A stretch of 64,000 nucleotides of DNA from Hydrogenispora ethanolica (GTDB lineage: Bacteria > Bacillota > UBA4882 > UBA8346), in NCBI RefSeq assembly GCF_004340685.1, contig NZ_SLUN01000020.1, positions 8,001 to 72,000 on the forward strand. Reading direction: 5' to 3'. This document shows positions 53,500-61,170 of the stretch, in pieces (the stretch's first letter is position 1; the number at the start of each line of letters is the position of its first letter). A program made the translations under genes and the position numbers. The notes beneath the pieces were generated by a model. It worked only from the letters and a program-made list of their open reading frames with translations, did no database searches and was not told the origin of the DNA.

Positions 53500-54897
53500 T
53501 TAATTCAGACAGCTACTGGGACTGGTGATAGTTTCGACCAGTTTCAGCAAGCCGTGGAGGGGTATCGGTAGCCACTCGGGACGGTAACGTTGTTCGTACT
53601 CGCACTCGTAAAGGGCGCGCTCCAACTGAAAGAGCAGGAGCAGCTTGTCAAAAGGGGCTCCGTCGGGCAGAAAATCCAGCGCCAGTTCCCGCCCGGCCTC
53701 ACGGTAGCCGTTGATGAGTCCGCTGACCAGTAATTGCTCCCGGGTCGCCAGCCAGTCGGCGCCCCCTCCGGCCGTATGGACGCGGTAGCTGATGGAACGG
53801 AGCATCGAGGCCAGATCCTTTAAGGGTGAATCGTAGTTTTCCCGTTCCGCGATGCTTTTAAGCGGCTCTCCCTCAAAGTCGATCACCTTCCAGCCCGGTT
53901 CGGTCTTGAGCACTTGTTCCAGGTGCAGATCGCCATGAATCCGATATTGAAAGCCCAAAGCATCCTGGCGCAAATCCTTTTCCAGCTGGTTCAAGGCGAC
54001 GCTTACCGCGGCATTCCCCTCCCCCAGCCAGCCGGAGCCGGAATGTTCCAATAAAGCCGTCAGCTTCGCGATACGGGAGCGGAGGTCGGCGGCGGTAAAC
54101 GGCTGAAAACGGTTCTCACTCCGGGCGATGAGCGCCATTTTCTGGTGCATTCCGGCCAGGGTCGCTCCCAGACTGTAACTCTCCCGTACCAGTTCTTCTT
54201 CGGTTTCCGGCCCTTCGGCGCCGAGCAATTCGCCCCAAACCTCCCAGCCGCTGCCCCGGTTGGGGATGAATTGCTGAATAATTCCCAAGGTATACTCAGC
54301 CGTCGCCCGGTAACTGACGGCTCCCAAAACGGCCGGGACCTCCTCCGCGTGCAGCCGGGTCAGGGCGGTATTGATGGCCAGCTCCGGGTTGACTCCCGGG
54401 TAAATCCGCCGGTAATTCTTGATCAGGTAGCGGTGCGTGACAAAGAGCAGCGAATTGCTGGAGTGGCCTTGGACAGAGAAGCCGGGCTCCCGGAACTCGC
54501 TGAACGCCTCGAAACGGAATTGGCCCCGGCCGGTCTCAAAGACTCCTCCGCGCTCCAATAATTGCTCGATCAGCTCAATATACTGCGGAGTGGCCACTCC
54601 ATCGTAAAAGAAGAACCCTTCCGCCTCAAAGAGATGCTCCCGGTCGAAAGCAGGCGTCTTTTCCAGCGCCAGCAAGGGGATGAAATAAAAATAACCCGGC
54701 GCGGCGGCGGGTCGGAAGAGGTTGAACGATAAAAAAGACTGGCTGGCCGCTTGGCCGAATTGAATGCTGTCCTCCAATAGGAGCTGTTGCTGGATGCCCC
54801 GGTCCGCGAACCAACGTTCCTCACGGAAGTATGCTCCCGAAACCGCGGCGCAGGCCCGCTGCAGCCGGGAGTTGTAAAGCTGTTGCCAGGTCGGCAT
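53500..54897 (-). CDS. mak: Maltokinase-like protein
   Basis: Phosphorylates maltose to maltose-1-phosphate in the GlgE alpha-glucan route. The 465 residues have an N-terminal cystatin-like region, a kinase-like core and the Brenner-type motif YRIHGDLHLEQVL with VIDFEGEP, characteristic of maltokinases (Pep2 type). GAGGTGG precedes the ATG. It is followed 63 bases later by the glycosyltransferase. GlgE itself is not in the window. Confidence 0.82.
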   Translation of the reverse strand: MPTWQQLYNSRLQRACAAVSGAYFREERWFADRGIQQQLLLEDSIQFGQAASQSFLSFNLFRPAAAPGYFYFIPLLALEKTPAFDREHLFEAEGFFFYDGVATPQYIELIEQLLERGGVFETGRGQFRFEAFSEFREPGFSVQGHSSNSLLFVTHRYLIKNYRRIYPGVNPELAINTALTRLHAEEVPAVLGAVSYRATAEYTLGIIQQFIPNRGSGWEVWGELLGAEGPETEEELVRESYSLGATLAGMHQKMALIARSENRFQPFTAADLRSRIAKLTALLEHSGSGWLGEGNAAVSVALNQLEKDLRQDALGFQYRIHGDLHLEQVLKTEPGWKVIDFEGEPLKSIAERENYDSPLKDLASMLRSISYRVHTAGGGADWLATREQLLVSGLINGYREAGRELALDFLPDGAPFDKLLLLFQLERALYECEYEQRYRPEWLPIPLHGLLKLVETITSPSSCLN

Positions 54898-55040
54898 CGC
54901 GCCACCTCGAATCCTTCGTCAAATTGCCTCGTCAAGCTTTTACGAAAGCAGGATGAAGAAAGGTCCGCGCTCCTCTCCCTGTCCTATTCCGGGTTTTGAA
55001 AGGAGGAGTGATCACGCAAATAACTTTCTTCAACTCGCTA

Positions 55041-55796
55041 TTAGATTTTCTTGCCGAGGAAGATTTGATTCATCGATTCGGTGTAAGCGCCCGTCTGATC
55101 GTAGATAACGATCGGCGGCAGAACGGCCAAACCGGTCTTGGCGCCCGGCCGGGCCTCGATCAGCGCCAGGTTGCTCGGCGCCTCGGCCCGGCTGTGAATC
55201 AGGCAGAGCCTTTTGGGAGTCAGATGGACGCGCTCAAGGCCAACCAACAGTTCGGCCAGGCGCTCACTGGGGTAAATCAAGGCCAGGCGCCCATTGCCCT
55301 TGATCAGCCGGACGGCGGCTTGCAGGAGATCCTCCAACGTGCAAGTCAGCTCAAATTTCGCTTGGGCCAGCGCCCGGTTCTCCGAAAGAACGCCGCGTTG
55401 CACCGGGAAATAGGGCGGATTGGCGATCAGGTAATCAAAGGAGTTCGGCGCCAGCAGCGCCGGAGGCTGGCGCAAGTCGCCCGGGACGATGGTGATCCGG
55501 GCCTCCAGCCCGTTCAAGGCCACGCTCCGGCGGGCCATGTCCGCCAGTTCTTCCTGGATCTCCAGACCGACGATGCTGGCGGGGCCCGCTTCTTCCGCCA
55601 GCAAAAGGGGCAATACTCCGCCGCCGGTGCCCAGATCGAGCAGCCGGTCGCCGGGCCGGGGGCGGACGAAAGCCGTCAGCAGAAAGGCGTCCATCGTAAA
55701 CTTGAATTTCACCGGGTTTTGAATGATCGAAAGTCCCCGGTGCCCCAGGCGGTCGATGCGCTCGCCCGGTAACAAAGGGGGTTCGGAGTTAGGCAT
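55041..55796 (-). CDS. tRNA1(Val) A37 N6-methyltransferase-like, TrmN6/YfiC family
   Basis: A 251-residue SAM-dependent methyltransferase with LLDLGTGGGVLPLLLA (motif I), LEIQ and the NPPY catalytic motif (FDYLIANPPYFPVQRG). This is the layout of the YfiC/YabB group, which modifies tRNA adenine. N-terminal LSIIQNPVKFKFTMDAFLL is also typical. AAGGAG lies upstream of the ATG. Stand-alone gene. Other amino-methylation targets cannot be excluded. Confidence 0.85.
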   Translation of the reverse strand: MPNSEPPLLPGERIDRLGHRGLSIIQNPVKFKFTMDAFLLTAFVRPRPGDRLLDLGTGGGVLPLLLAEEAGPASIVGLEIQEELADMARRSVALNGLEARITIVPGDLRQPPALLAPNSFDYLIANPPYFPVQRGVLSENRALAQAKFELTCTLEDLLQAAVRLIKGNGRLALIYPSERLAELLVGLERVHLTPKRLCLIHSRAEAPSNLALIEARPGAKTGLAVLPPIVIYDQTGAYTESMNQIFLGKKI

Positions 55797-55968
55797 ACGA
55801 ATGCTCCTTCAAACATCGATAGTTGATGGGACCCGGAAACCCGTCGCAAGGGACCCCGCCCCGCTTCGATCCGGTCTTTCAAATATACTAAAGTATAACG
55901 CCGCCGGTCAATTATCCTCGCGGTTCCTCTGAATCCCTGTTTTAGCCGAGTTCTCCGCCAAGTGGTCC

Positions 55969-56637
55969 TTACCTCAAACGATGGAGGATCTCCGCGGCTG
56001 ACAAGACCATGGCGAAACCTTTCCGCAGCACCTTCAGCTCAGCCTCCTGCAGTTCCGGATCGTCAGTAGCGGTGATGTCGCTGCCGAAGATCACCCGGTA
56101 ACTCCGTTCATAAGCCTGCCGGGCCGTGGTTCCGCAGCAGTAATTGGTGAGGGTGCCGCAGATTACCACCGTCGTCACACCGAGATTTTTTAGGATGGTC
56201 TCCAGCGGCGTATCAAAAAATGCGCCGTAGGAGGGCTTATGAATCACGATCTCTTCGGGCAACGGCCGCAGTTCTTCATAAACCTCCCCTTTGACAAAGT
56301 AATCCGATTGATCGACCGTTAAATGCGGGTAGCGGTTGGACATGAATGGGCCGGTCTTCGGGCGGTCCAGGTATTGATGAGTCTTGGAGAAGACCGTATA
56401 AATAACGGGCAACTTGTTGGCGCGAAAATGCTCGATCACGCTCTTGATCCGGGCCACCTGCCGGGTCGCCTCGGGAACCCAGTAAGGCGTCCAATGGGGT
56501 TTGACGAACTCGTCCTGCATGTCGATGACCAGCAGGGCGCAATCCTCTTTGGAAACATCCCATAAAGGATTGCTCTCGTAAGCCCTGCGGGCCATCGCTA
56601 ATAATTCCGGTTCTTGAAATTGCTGGTTCTGGTTCAT
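55969..56637 (-). CDS. Isochorismatase-family cysteine hydrolase
   Basis: A 222-residue hydrolase. The catalytic Asp-Lys-Cys set appears as LLVIDMQDEF, VIHKPSYGAFF and NYCCGTTARQAY. The ATG at 56637 has GGAGG five bases upstream. Family members act on amides or enol ethers (nicotinamidase, N-carbamoylsarcosine amidase and others); the substrate here is not clear. Confidence 0.88.
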   Translation of the reverse strand: MNQNQQFQEPELLAMARRAYESNPLWDVSKEDCALLVIDMQDEFVKPHWTPYWVPEATRQVARIKSVIEHFRANKLPVIYTVFSKTHQYLDRPKTGPFMSNRYPHLTVDQSDYFVKGEVYEELRPLPEEIVIHKPSYGAFFDTPLETILKNLGVTTVVICGTLTNYCCGTTARQAYERSYRVIFGSDITATDDPELQEAELKVLRKGFAMVLSAAEILHRLR

Positions 56638-56782
56638 GGAATCCTCCGAAATGAAATTCTCCGAACGTTTGTTCTGGATCAAGAATAACATATGTTCTCC
56701 TGCTTGAGAAGATCGAATTTCAAACCCGCGGATTCAAAACAATCGTTTGGCAGGACTCCATCCATAAAAGGCACATCCTCAA

Positions 56783-57301
56783 TTAATAACCGGGTTTCCC
56801 CACCCGCCAGTGAATCATGCCGTCCTCCCGGCCCAACTGGCTCATCCCCAGTTTCTCCAGGATCCGCGCTGAGCCCCGGTTATCGGTCAGACACTCGGCG
56901 GTCACCGCCCGGACGCCCGGCTGAGTGAAAGCCCAGTCCAGCAAGGCCCGAGCGGCCTCATACCCGTAGCCTTTCCGCCATTCCGGCGCAATAATCGAAT
57001 AACCGATATCCACTTCCCCGGCGGCATTCGGCAAGCCCTTGAATCCGGCGTCACCGATCCCGATCATGCCTTCCCGTTTGACAATGATCCAAGATTCGAA
57101 CCCGGTCGGCTCCGGGACGGCTTCTAAATTCTTGATAATCTTCGGCAAAGTTTCCAGGGTTTCGGTATCCGGCCAAGCGTCATGGACATTCAGAGCGAGC
57201 TTGAGCAATTCTTCGGAATTCCCGTCCAACAAGGAACTGGCGAGCCGGCGGGTGAATGGGATGAGTATCAGGCGTCCGGTCGCGATTCGAGTAACCATCA
57301 T
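56783..57301 (-). CDS. GNAT-family N-acetyltransferase, RimJ-like
   Basis: A 172-residue GNAT protein. TGRLILIPFT at the start and the acetyl-CoA block IAPEWRKGYGYEAARALLDWA with VTAECLTDNRGSARILEKLG are typical of the RimJ/RimL group. The ATG at 57301 is used; a GTG 12 bases upstream is an alternative. Substrate unknown. Confidence 0.85.
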   Translation of the reverse strand: MMVTRIATGRLILIPFTRRLASSLLDGNSEELLKLALNVHDAWPDTETLETLPKIIKNLEAVPEPTGFESWIIVKREGMIGIGDAGFKGLPNAAGEVDIGYSIIAPEWRKGYGYEAARALLDWAFTQPGVRAVTAECLTDNRGSARILEKLGMSQLGREDGMIHWRVGKPGY

Positions 57302-57459
57302 CGATTTAAGCACCTTTCCCTTACGATTCAGATAATGACATATTCGCCCATCCTGCTAATTTTCCTACAATGGACCGTTAAGAAAATCAGGCCATGGAAC
57401 TGTCGCTCCATGGCCTCGGTTATCCCATACTCCTCGTTCTCCCGCCACTCGGGAAGCTT

Positions 57460-58416
57460 TCATCCTCCGTCGGCGTCGCAGCCCGGGCAACCCCCGGCGT
57501 AGAGTTCCGGCGCCGGCGGCAGGCTGGTCACGGCAAAAGAATGCCGCGCCAGGTCGTACTCCGCGGCGGGAGCCTCGCCGAAACGGACTTTGCCCTCCGT
57601 GAACCGGACCGCTAAGGGCACGATCTCCTGCGCCCCTTCATGGAGCAGGCTCGACCGGCGGCCCGGTTGATGGACCGCTTGCCGCCCGTCCGGCGCAGTG
57701 ACCGTGATCCGGTCGGCGGCGGTGATCAGTGATTGCACCTTGCCCGCAGGGTCCAGCGTCAAGGAGGGGGCGTCGGCGTGAACTCCGATGGCATGCGGAT
57801 GGTAGGCCATGAGCCAGCCGATGGCCGTCGGCACCCGCCACGGCAGGAATGGCTCCAAGCCGCGCAGCCGCCCGTTCTCATAAAAGGAAAAGCCCAGCCG
57901 CACCGCGGCGGGACCCAGCGGCGTCTCCAGTGTCACCTGATCCCGGGGCCAGAGCGTAACGCTATGGACCGCCCCGGATTCGTAAAAATGAAGCCCGATA
58001 ATCTTCCGGCGCAACCGGCCGCTGGGCAACGCCAGCTCCAGCTCCTCCGCCAGGCCGTACTCATTGGCCTCGGTCCAATATCCCGATAATTTGCCGTTCA
58101 GCGGGAAGAGCCGTTTCAAGGCTCCGCTCTCATAAAAGGTCACCAGTTCGGCGGGGAGGACGCCGAGCGGGGTGACGATGGGGGTCTGTTCCTGCAGGGA
58201 GATGCTGCGGAGATTGCCATTGGGCCAAAACGAGAGCGATTTAGCGTATTTGCGCCGGACACCGTCATCCTCATACTGCGGCGTCAGGATGCCATATGGA
58301 GTTTCCAATGGATTGGCCCGGTTCAGCAGACACTCCCGGATGGCGCCGCCCTCCGGATAAAGCGCGGCGTTGACAATCCCTTCCATCCAGCCATAACGGC
58401 TTTGAATCCGTTCCAT
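57460..58416 (-). CDS. MORN/YwqK-like repeat protein, unknown function
   Basis: A 318-residue protein with four or more short beta-hairpin repeats of the form FYESGxLxxl (FWPNGNLRSISL, FYESGALKRLFPL, FYESGAVHSVTLWP, FYENGRLRGLEPF), reminiscent of YwqK/MORN repeats. The end carries GGCPGCDADGG, a short Cys pair. GGAGG precedes the ATG. The family is not certain; it looks like a cytoplasmic scaffold or binding protein. Confidence 0.72.
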   Translation of the reverse strand: MERIQSRYGWMEGIVNAALYPEGGAIRECLLNRANPLETPYGILTPQYEDDGVRRKYAKSLSFWPNGNLRSISLQEQTPIVTPLGVLPAELVTFYESGALKRLFPLNGKLSGYWTEANEYGLAEELELALPSGRLRRKIIGLHFYESGAVHSVTLWPRDQVTLETPLGPAAVRLGFSFYENGRLRGLEPFLPWRVPTAIGWLMAYHPHAIGVHADAPSLTLDPAGKVQSLITAADRITVTAPDGRQAVHQPGRRSSLLHEGAQEIVPLAVRFTEGKVRFGEAPAAEYDLARHSFAVTSLPPAPELYAGGCPGCDADGG

Positions 58417-58586
58417 GTCATTCCTCCTTCATGCGCGGTAAAGAACCGGCAGTTGCAGCCATCATGCACGCACTGTTGTGGTAATTATATGTTATCTATC
58501 GGTGAAAATCAATGACAATCCGGCAACAAAATGACAAATACATAACACAAAATGATAGATCCCGGTTGGACCGGAGTCCGGGCGGG
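58417..58586. other. Intergenic region before the tandem array
   Basis: No gene seen. AT-rich for about 120 bases, then grading into the GC-rich repeat. Confidence 0.4.
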
Positions 58587-58817
58587 CCTTCCCAAGGCCG
58601 TGGCAAACCTTCCGGAAGCCGCGGCGGAACCGCGGGAGTCCCGGGCAGGCGTTCCGGACAGCCCGGCGGAGCTGCCGGAGCCCAAAGCTGACATGCCGAA
58701 GGCTCCGGCAATCTTTCCGAAGCGTTCGGCGTCCTTCCGAAGCCTTGGGCAGGATTTCCAAAAGCAATCGCTGACATTCCGGAGCCGATCGCTGACACGC
58801 CGGAGCCTCCGGAGGGC
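58587..58817. repeat. Degenerate 21-bp tandem array, about 11 units
   Basis: Units of 21 bases share the core TTCCGGAGCC or TTCCGAAGCC (for example units at 58587 and 58608). One unit late in the array is 20 bases, so the phase shifts by one. In translation this gives heptads such as LPKAVAN, LPEAAAE, VPDSPAE, but the one-base shift breaks them, which argues against coding use. It lies between two minus-strand genes. Confidence 0.8.
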
Positions 58818-58955
58818 GTCCCGTCGCCGGAGTAACAACCGGAGATTCGGCACATGAACCGTCTCGAAACAATAGAACGAGATAACCCAAATTCCCTCCA
58901 TTGGGTTACCTCGTCATCTGTCCTTCAGTATGTCTGAACCGTCCCAAACCGGCCG

Positions 58956-59294
58956 TTACAGCGCGATCTCTCCCGTTTCTCCGGTTCGGATCCTGACGAC
59001 TTCATCTATATGAGAGATGAAGATTTTGCCGTCGCCAATCTCGCCGGTGCGAGCGTTTTCAATAATCGTCTTTTTGATGGTCTCGGCTTCCTCGTCCTTG
59101 ACCACCACTTCCAACTTAATTTTGGAGATGAGATCGACTTTATAGCGTTCACCGCGCCATTGCTGGACGATCCCTTTTTGCTTGCCGTGCCCTTCGATTT
59201 CGGAGATCATCAGGCCGGAATAACCCACCTTTTCCAAAGCGTGCCGAACCTCATCCAATTTTTCGGGCCGAATGATTGCAACAATATGTTTCAT
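58956..59294 (-). CDS. glnK: Nitrogen regulatory protein PII
   Basis: A 112-residue PII trimer subunit that senses 2-oxoglutarate, ATP/ADP and glutamine state, and gates AmtB. Start MKHIVAIIRPEKLDEV, T-loop RGERYKVDLISK with the exposed Tyr, and the ATP-binding GDGKIFISHIDEVVRIRTGE are present. It begins three bases after amtB, so GlnK naming by context is reasonable. Confidence 0.95.
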   Translation of the reverse strand: MKHIVAIIRPEKLDEVRHALEKVGYSGLMISEIEGHGKQKGIVQQWRGERYKVDLISKIKLEVVVKDEEAETIKKTIIENARTGEIGDGKIFISHIDEVVRIRTGETGEIAL

Positions 59295-59297
59295 AAT

Positions 59298-60668
59298 CTA
59301 TCTCGCCTCCTGAGTCAATGATTGTTGGACCTTCACCGGTGTCGCGGCTTCCGCAACAACGCCCAACGAATAGATGGGCTTGCGAGTCAGGAATTCCGGA
59401 TACGCCGAATTGCCATGCTCGCCAATGTCCAGTCCTTCGATCTCTTCCTGGAGCGAAACCCGAATTCCGACAGTTGCCTTAATCAATGACCAGACCAGGA
59501 AAGAAAGCCCAAACACGAACACCCCCGGCACCAATATCCCGATGACTTGAGCGCTCAACAGCTTCACCCCGCCGCCAAAAAAGAGCCCGTTGCCGGTGGC
59601 TACACCGGTAATTTTATCCTGGGCGAAGAGTCCAACCGCCAACGTACCGAAAACTCCATTGACCAAATGGACCGAAAGCGCCCCCACCGGGTCATCAATT
59701 TTAATGCGGTCAAAGCCTATCACGGCCAACACCACCAAGATTCCGCCAATTGCCCCAATTATCAATGAACTGCCTACGCTGACAAAGGCGCACGGCGCGG
59801 TAACCGCAACCAAACCGGCCAAACAACCATTCAAAGTCATCCCCAGGTCCGGTTTACCCAAGATGATCCAGGAAATAATCGTTGAGCTCAACGTGGCTGC
59901 AATTGCCGCCGTATTGGTCGTCATCAATACGTGGGAGATTGCCATCGGGTCGGCGGCCATGGTCGAGCCGGGATTAAACCCGAACCAGCCGAGCCATAGG
60001 ACGAAGACGCCGATAGTGGCAATACTCATATTGTGACCGACGATTGGATTGATCTTGCCGTCTTTCGTGTACTTGCCAAAACGGGGACCCAGCACTATGA
60101 TGCCAGCCAAAGCCGCCCAGCCGCCCACCGAATGCACTACGGTGGAACCGGCGAAGTCGAACATGCCCAATTGTGACAACCAGCCGCCGCCCCAGATCCA
60201 GTGTCCCACGATCGGGTAGATAAACACCGCTAAGATAAATGAGAAGAAGATAAAAGACTTATATTTGATCCGCTCGGCAACCGCTCCGGAAACAATCGTG
60301 GCGGCAGTGCCGCAAAAAACTAGCTGAAAGAAGAATTTGGCCAACAACGGCACTCCGGTCCAGGAGATGGCCGAGTAAACCCCTTTATAGGCATCGCCGA
60401 CCGCAGGAGAGTTGTCGGCCCCGTTCAGGAAGAAGAGGCCCTTGAGGCCGATGAACGGACTGCCATCGCCGAACATCAGTCCCCACCCCAGAACTAAAAA
60501 GCCCAATGAGGATACGGCAAAAACAATAAAGTTTTTCGAAAGGATGTTCACGCAGTTCTTCGCGCGGTTAAACCCCGATTCGACCATCGCAAAGCCCAGA
60601 TTCATGAAGAACACCAGCATTGCGGTTATTAAAACCCAAAGAGTATCCAGAATCACTTTCGTTTCCAT
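59298..60668 (-). CDS. amtB: Ammonium transporter AmtB
   Basis: Ammonium channel of 456 residues with eleven or twelve spans. Family marks MNLGFAMVESGFNRAKN, VHSVGGWAALAGIIVLGPR (conserved His) and LSVHLVNGVFGTLAVG (second His) are visible. The ATG at 60668 has GGAGG six bases upstream. Its C-terminal tail of about 50 residues is cytoplasmic and is likely where GlnK binds. glnK follows directly. Confidence 0.95.
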   Translation of the reverse strand: METKVILDTLWVLITAMLVFFMNLGFAMVESGFNRAKNCVNILSKNFIVFAVSSLGFLVLGWGLMFGDGSPFIGLKGLFFLNGADNSPAVGDAYKGVYSAISWTGVPLLAKFFFQLVFCGTAATIVSGAVAERIKYKSFIFFSFILAVFIYPIVGHWIWGGGWLSQLGMFDFAGSTVVHSVGGWAALAGIIVLGPRFGKYTKDGKINPIVGHNMSIATIGVFVLWLGWFGFNPGSTMAADPMAISHVLMTTNTAAIAATLSSTIISWIILGKPDLGMTLNGCLAGLVAVTAPCAFVSVGSSLIIGAIGGILVVLAVIGFDRIKIDDPVGALSVHLVNGVFGTLAVGLFAQDKITGVATGNGLFFGGGVKLLSAQVIGILVPGVFVFGLSFLVWSLIKATVGIRVSLQEEIEGLDIGEHGNSAYPEFLTRKPIYSLGVVAEAATPVKVQQSLTQEAR

Positions 60669-61109
60669 ATTCACCCTCCATATTTGTCAGATTATTTCAG
60701 GCCAATCATCTTAACGCGACCCGTCATCCCCCTTCTCAACAAGAATGAAACGTCATGTCATGTTATCTAGTATAATTGCTAATATTCTAACATGAACATT
60801 ACTAAATGATCAATATAATAACGATTGTATATTGAATACAAGCAAATTTATTACACAAAAATGACAAAAAGTCTGACGGAATCACCGCTCATTCGTAACG
60901 CGGACTCCATTTGGGGTTTTGGCAATCGCTAGTTTTGGGTATCCCCAAATTCTCGTAGCTTGAAATACGCTTGAAAGGCGGAGGAGTAGGCTGAAGGTGA
61001 TTGAATGCTCTAGCGGAGAAATCATAACATAAAGAAAGTTTCGGAGATCAAGGGGGCTACCGCTTCCGGAGCGACCATCCGGCCCCATAAGCACTCGACC
61101 AAGTATAGA
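60669..61109. other. Upstream region of amtB and gap to the surface protein
   Basis: About 440 bases of AT-rich sequence without a believable gene. It should hold the amtB promoter, but I saw neither a clear sigma-A pair nor a sigma-54 site. Confidence 0.4.
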
Positions 61110-61141
61110 GAAAGCCGGTCCATGGATCTGGCCCGGCTTTC
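61110..61141 (-). terminator. Likely terminator of the IPT/OmpA protein gene
   Basis: GAAAGCCGG pairs with CCGGCTTTC across a 14-base loop, 30 bases after the stop at 61171. The T-run is short. Confidence 0.5.
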
Positions 61142-61170
61142 CTTCTTACGATCTCAATCTTTACACTACG

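Noticed and set aside
58552-58857. A 101-codon plus-strand frame through the second array, with open frames on the other strand as well
   Set aside because: The heptad pattern is broken by a one-base shift in the repeat and no ribosome site is present.
60882-61094. A 70-codon minus-strand frame between amtB and the IPT/OmpA gene
   Set aside because: No ribosome site, mixed composition and no recognisable feature.
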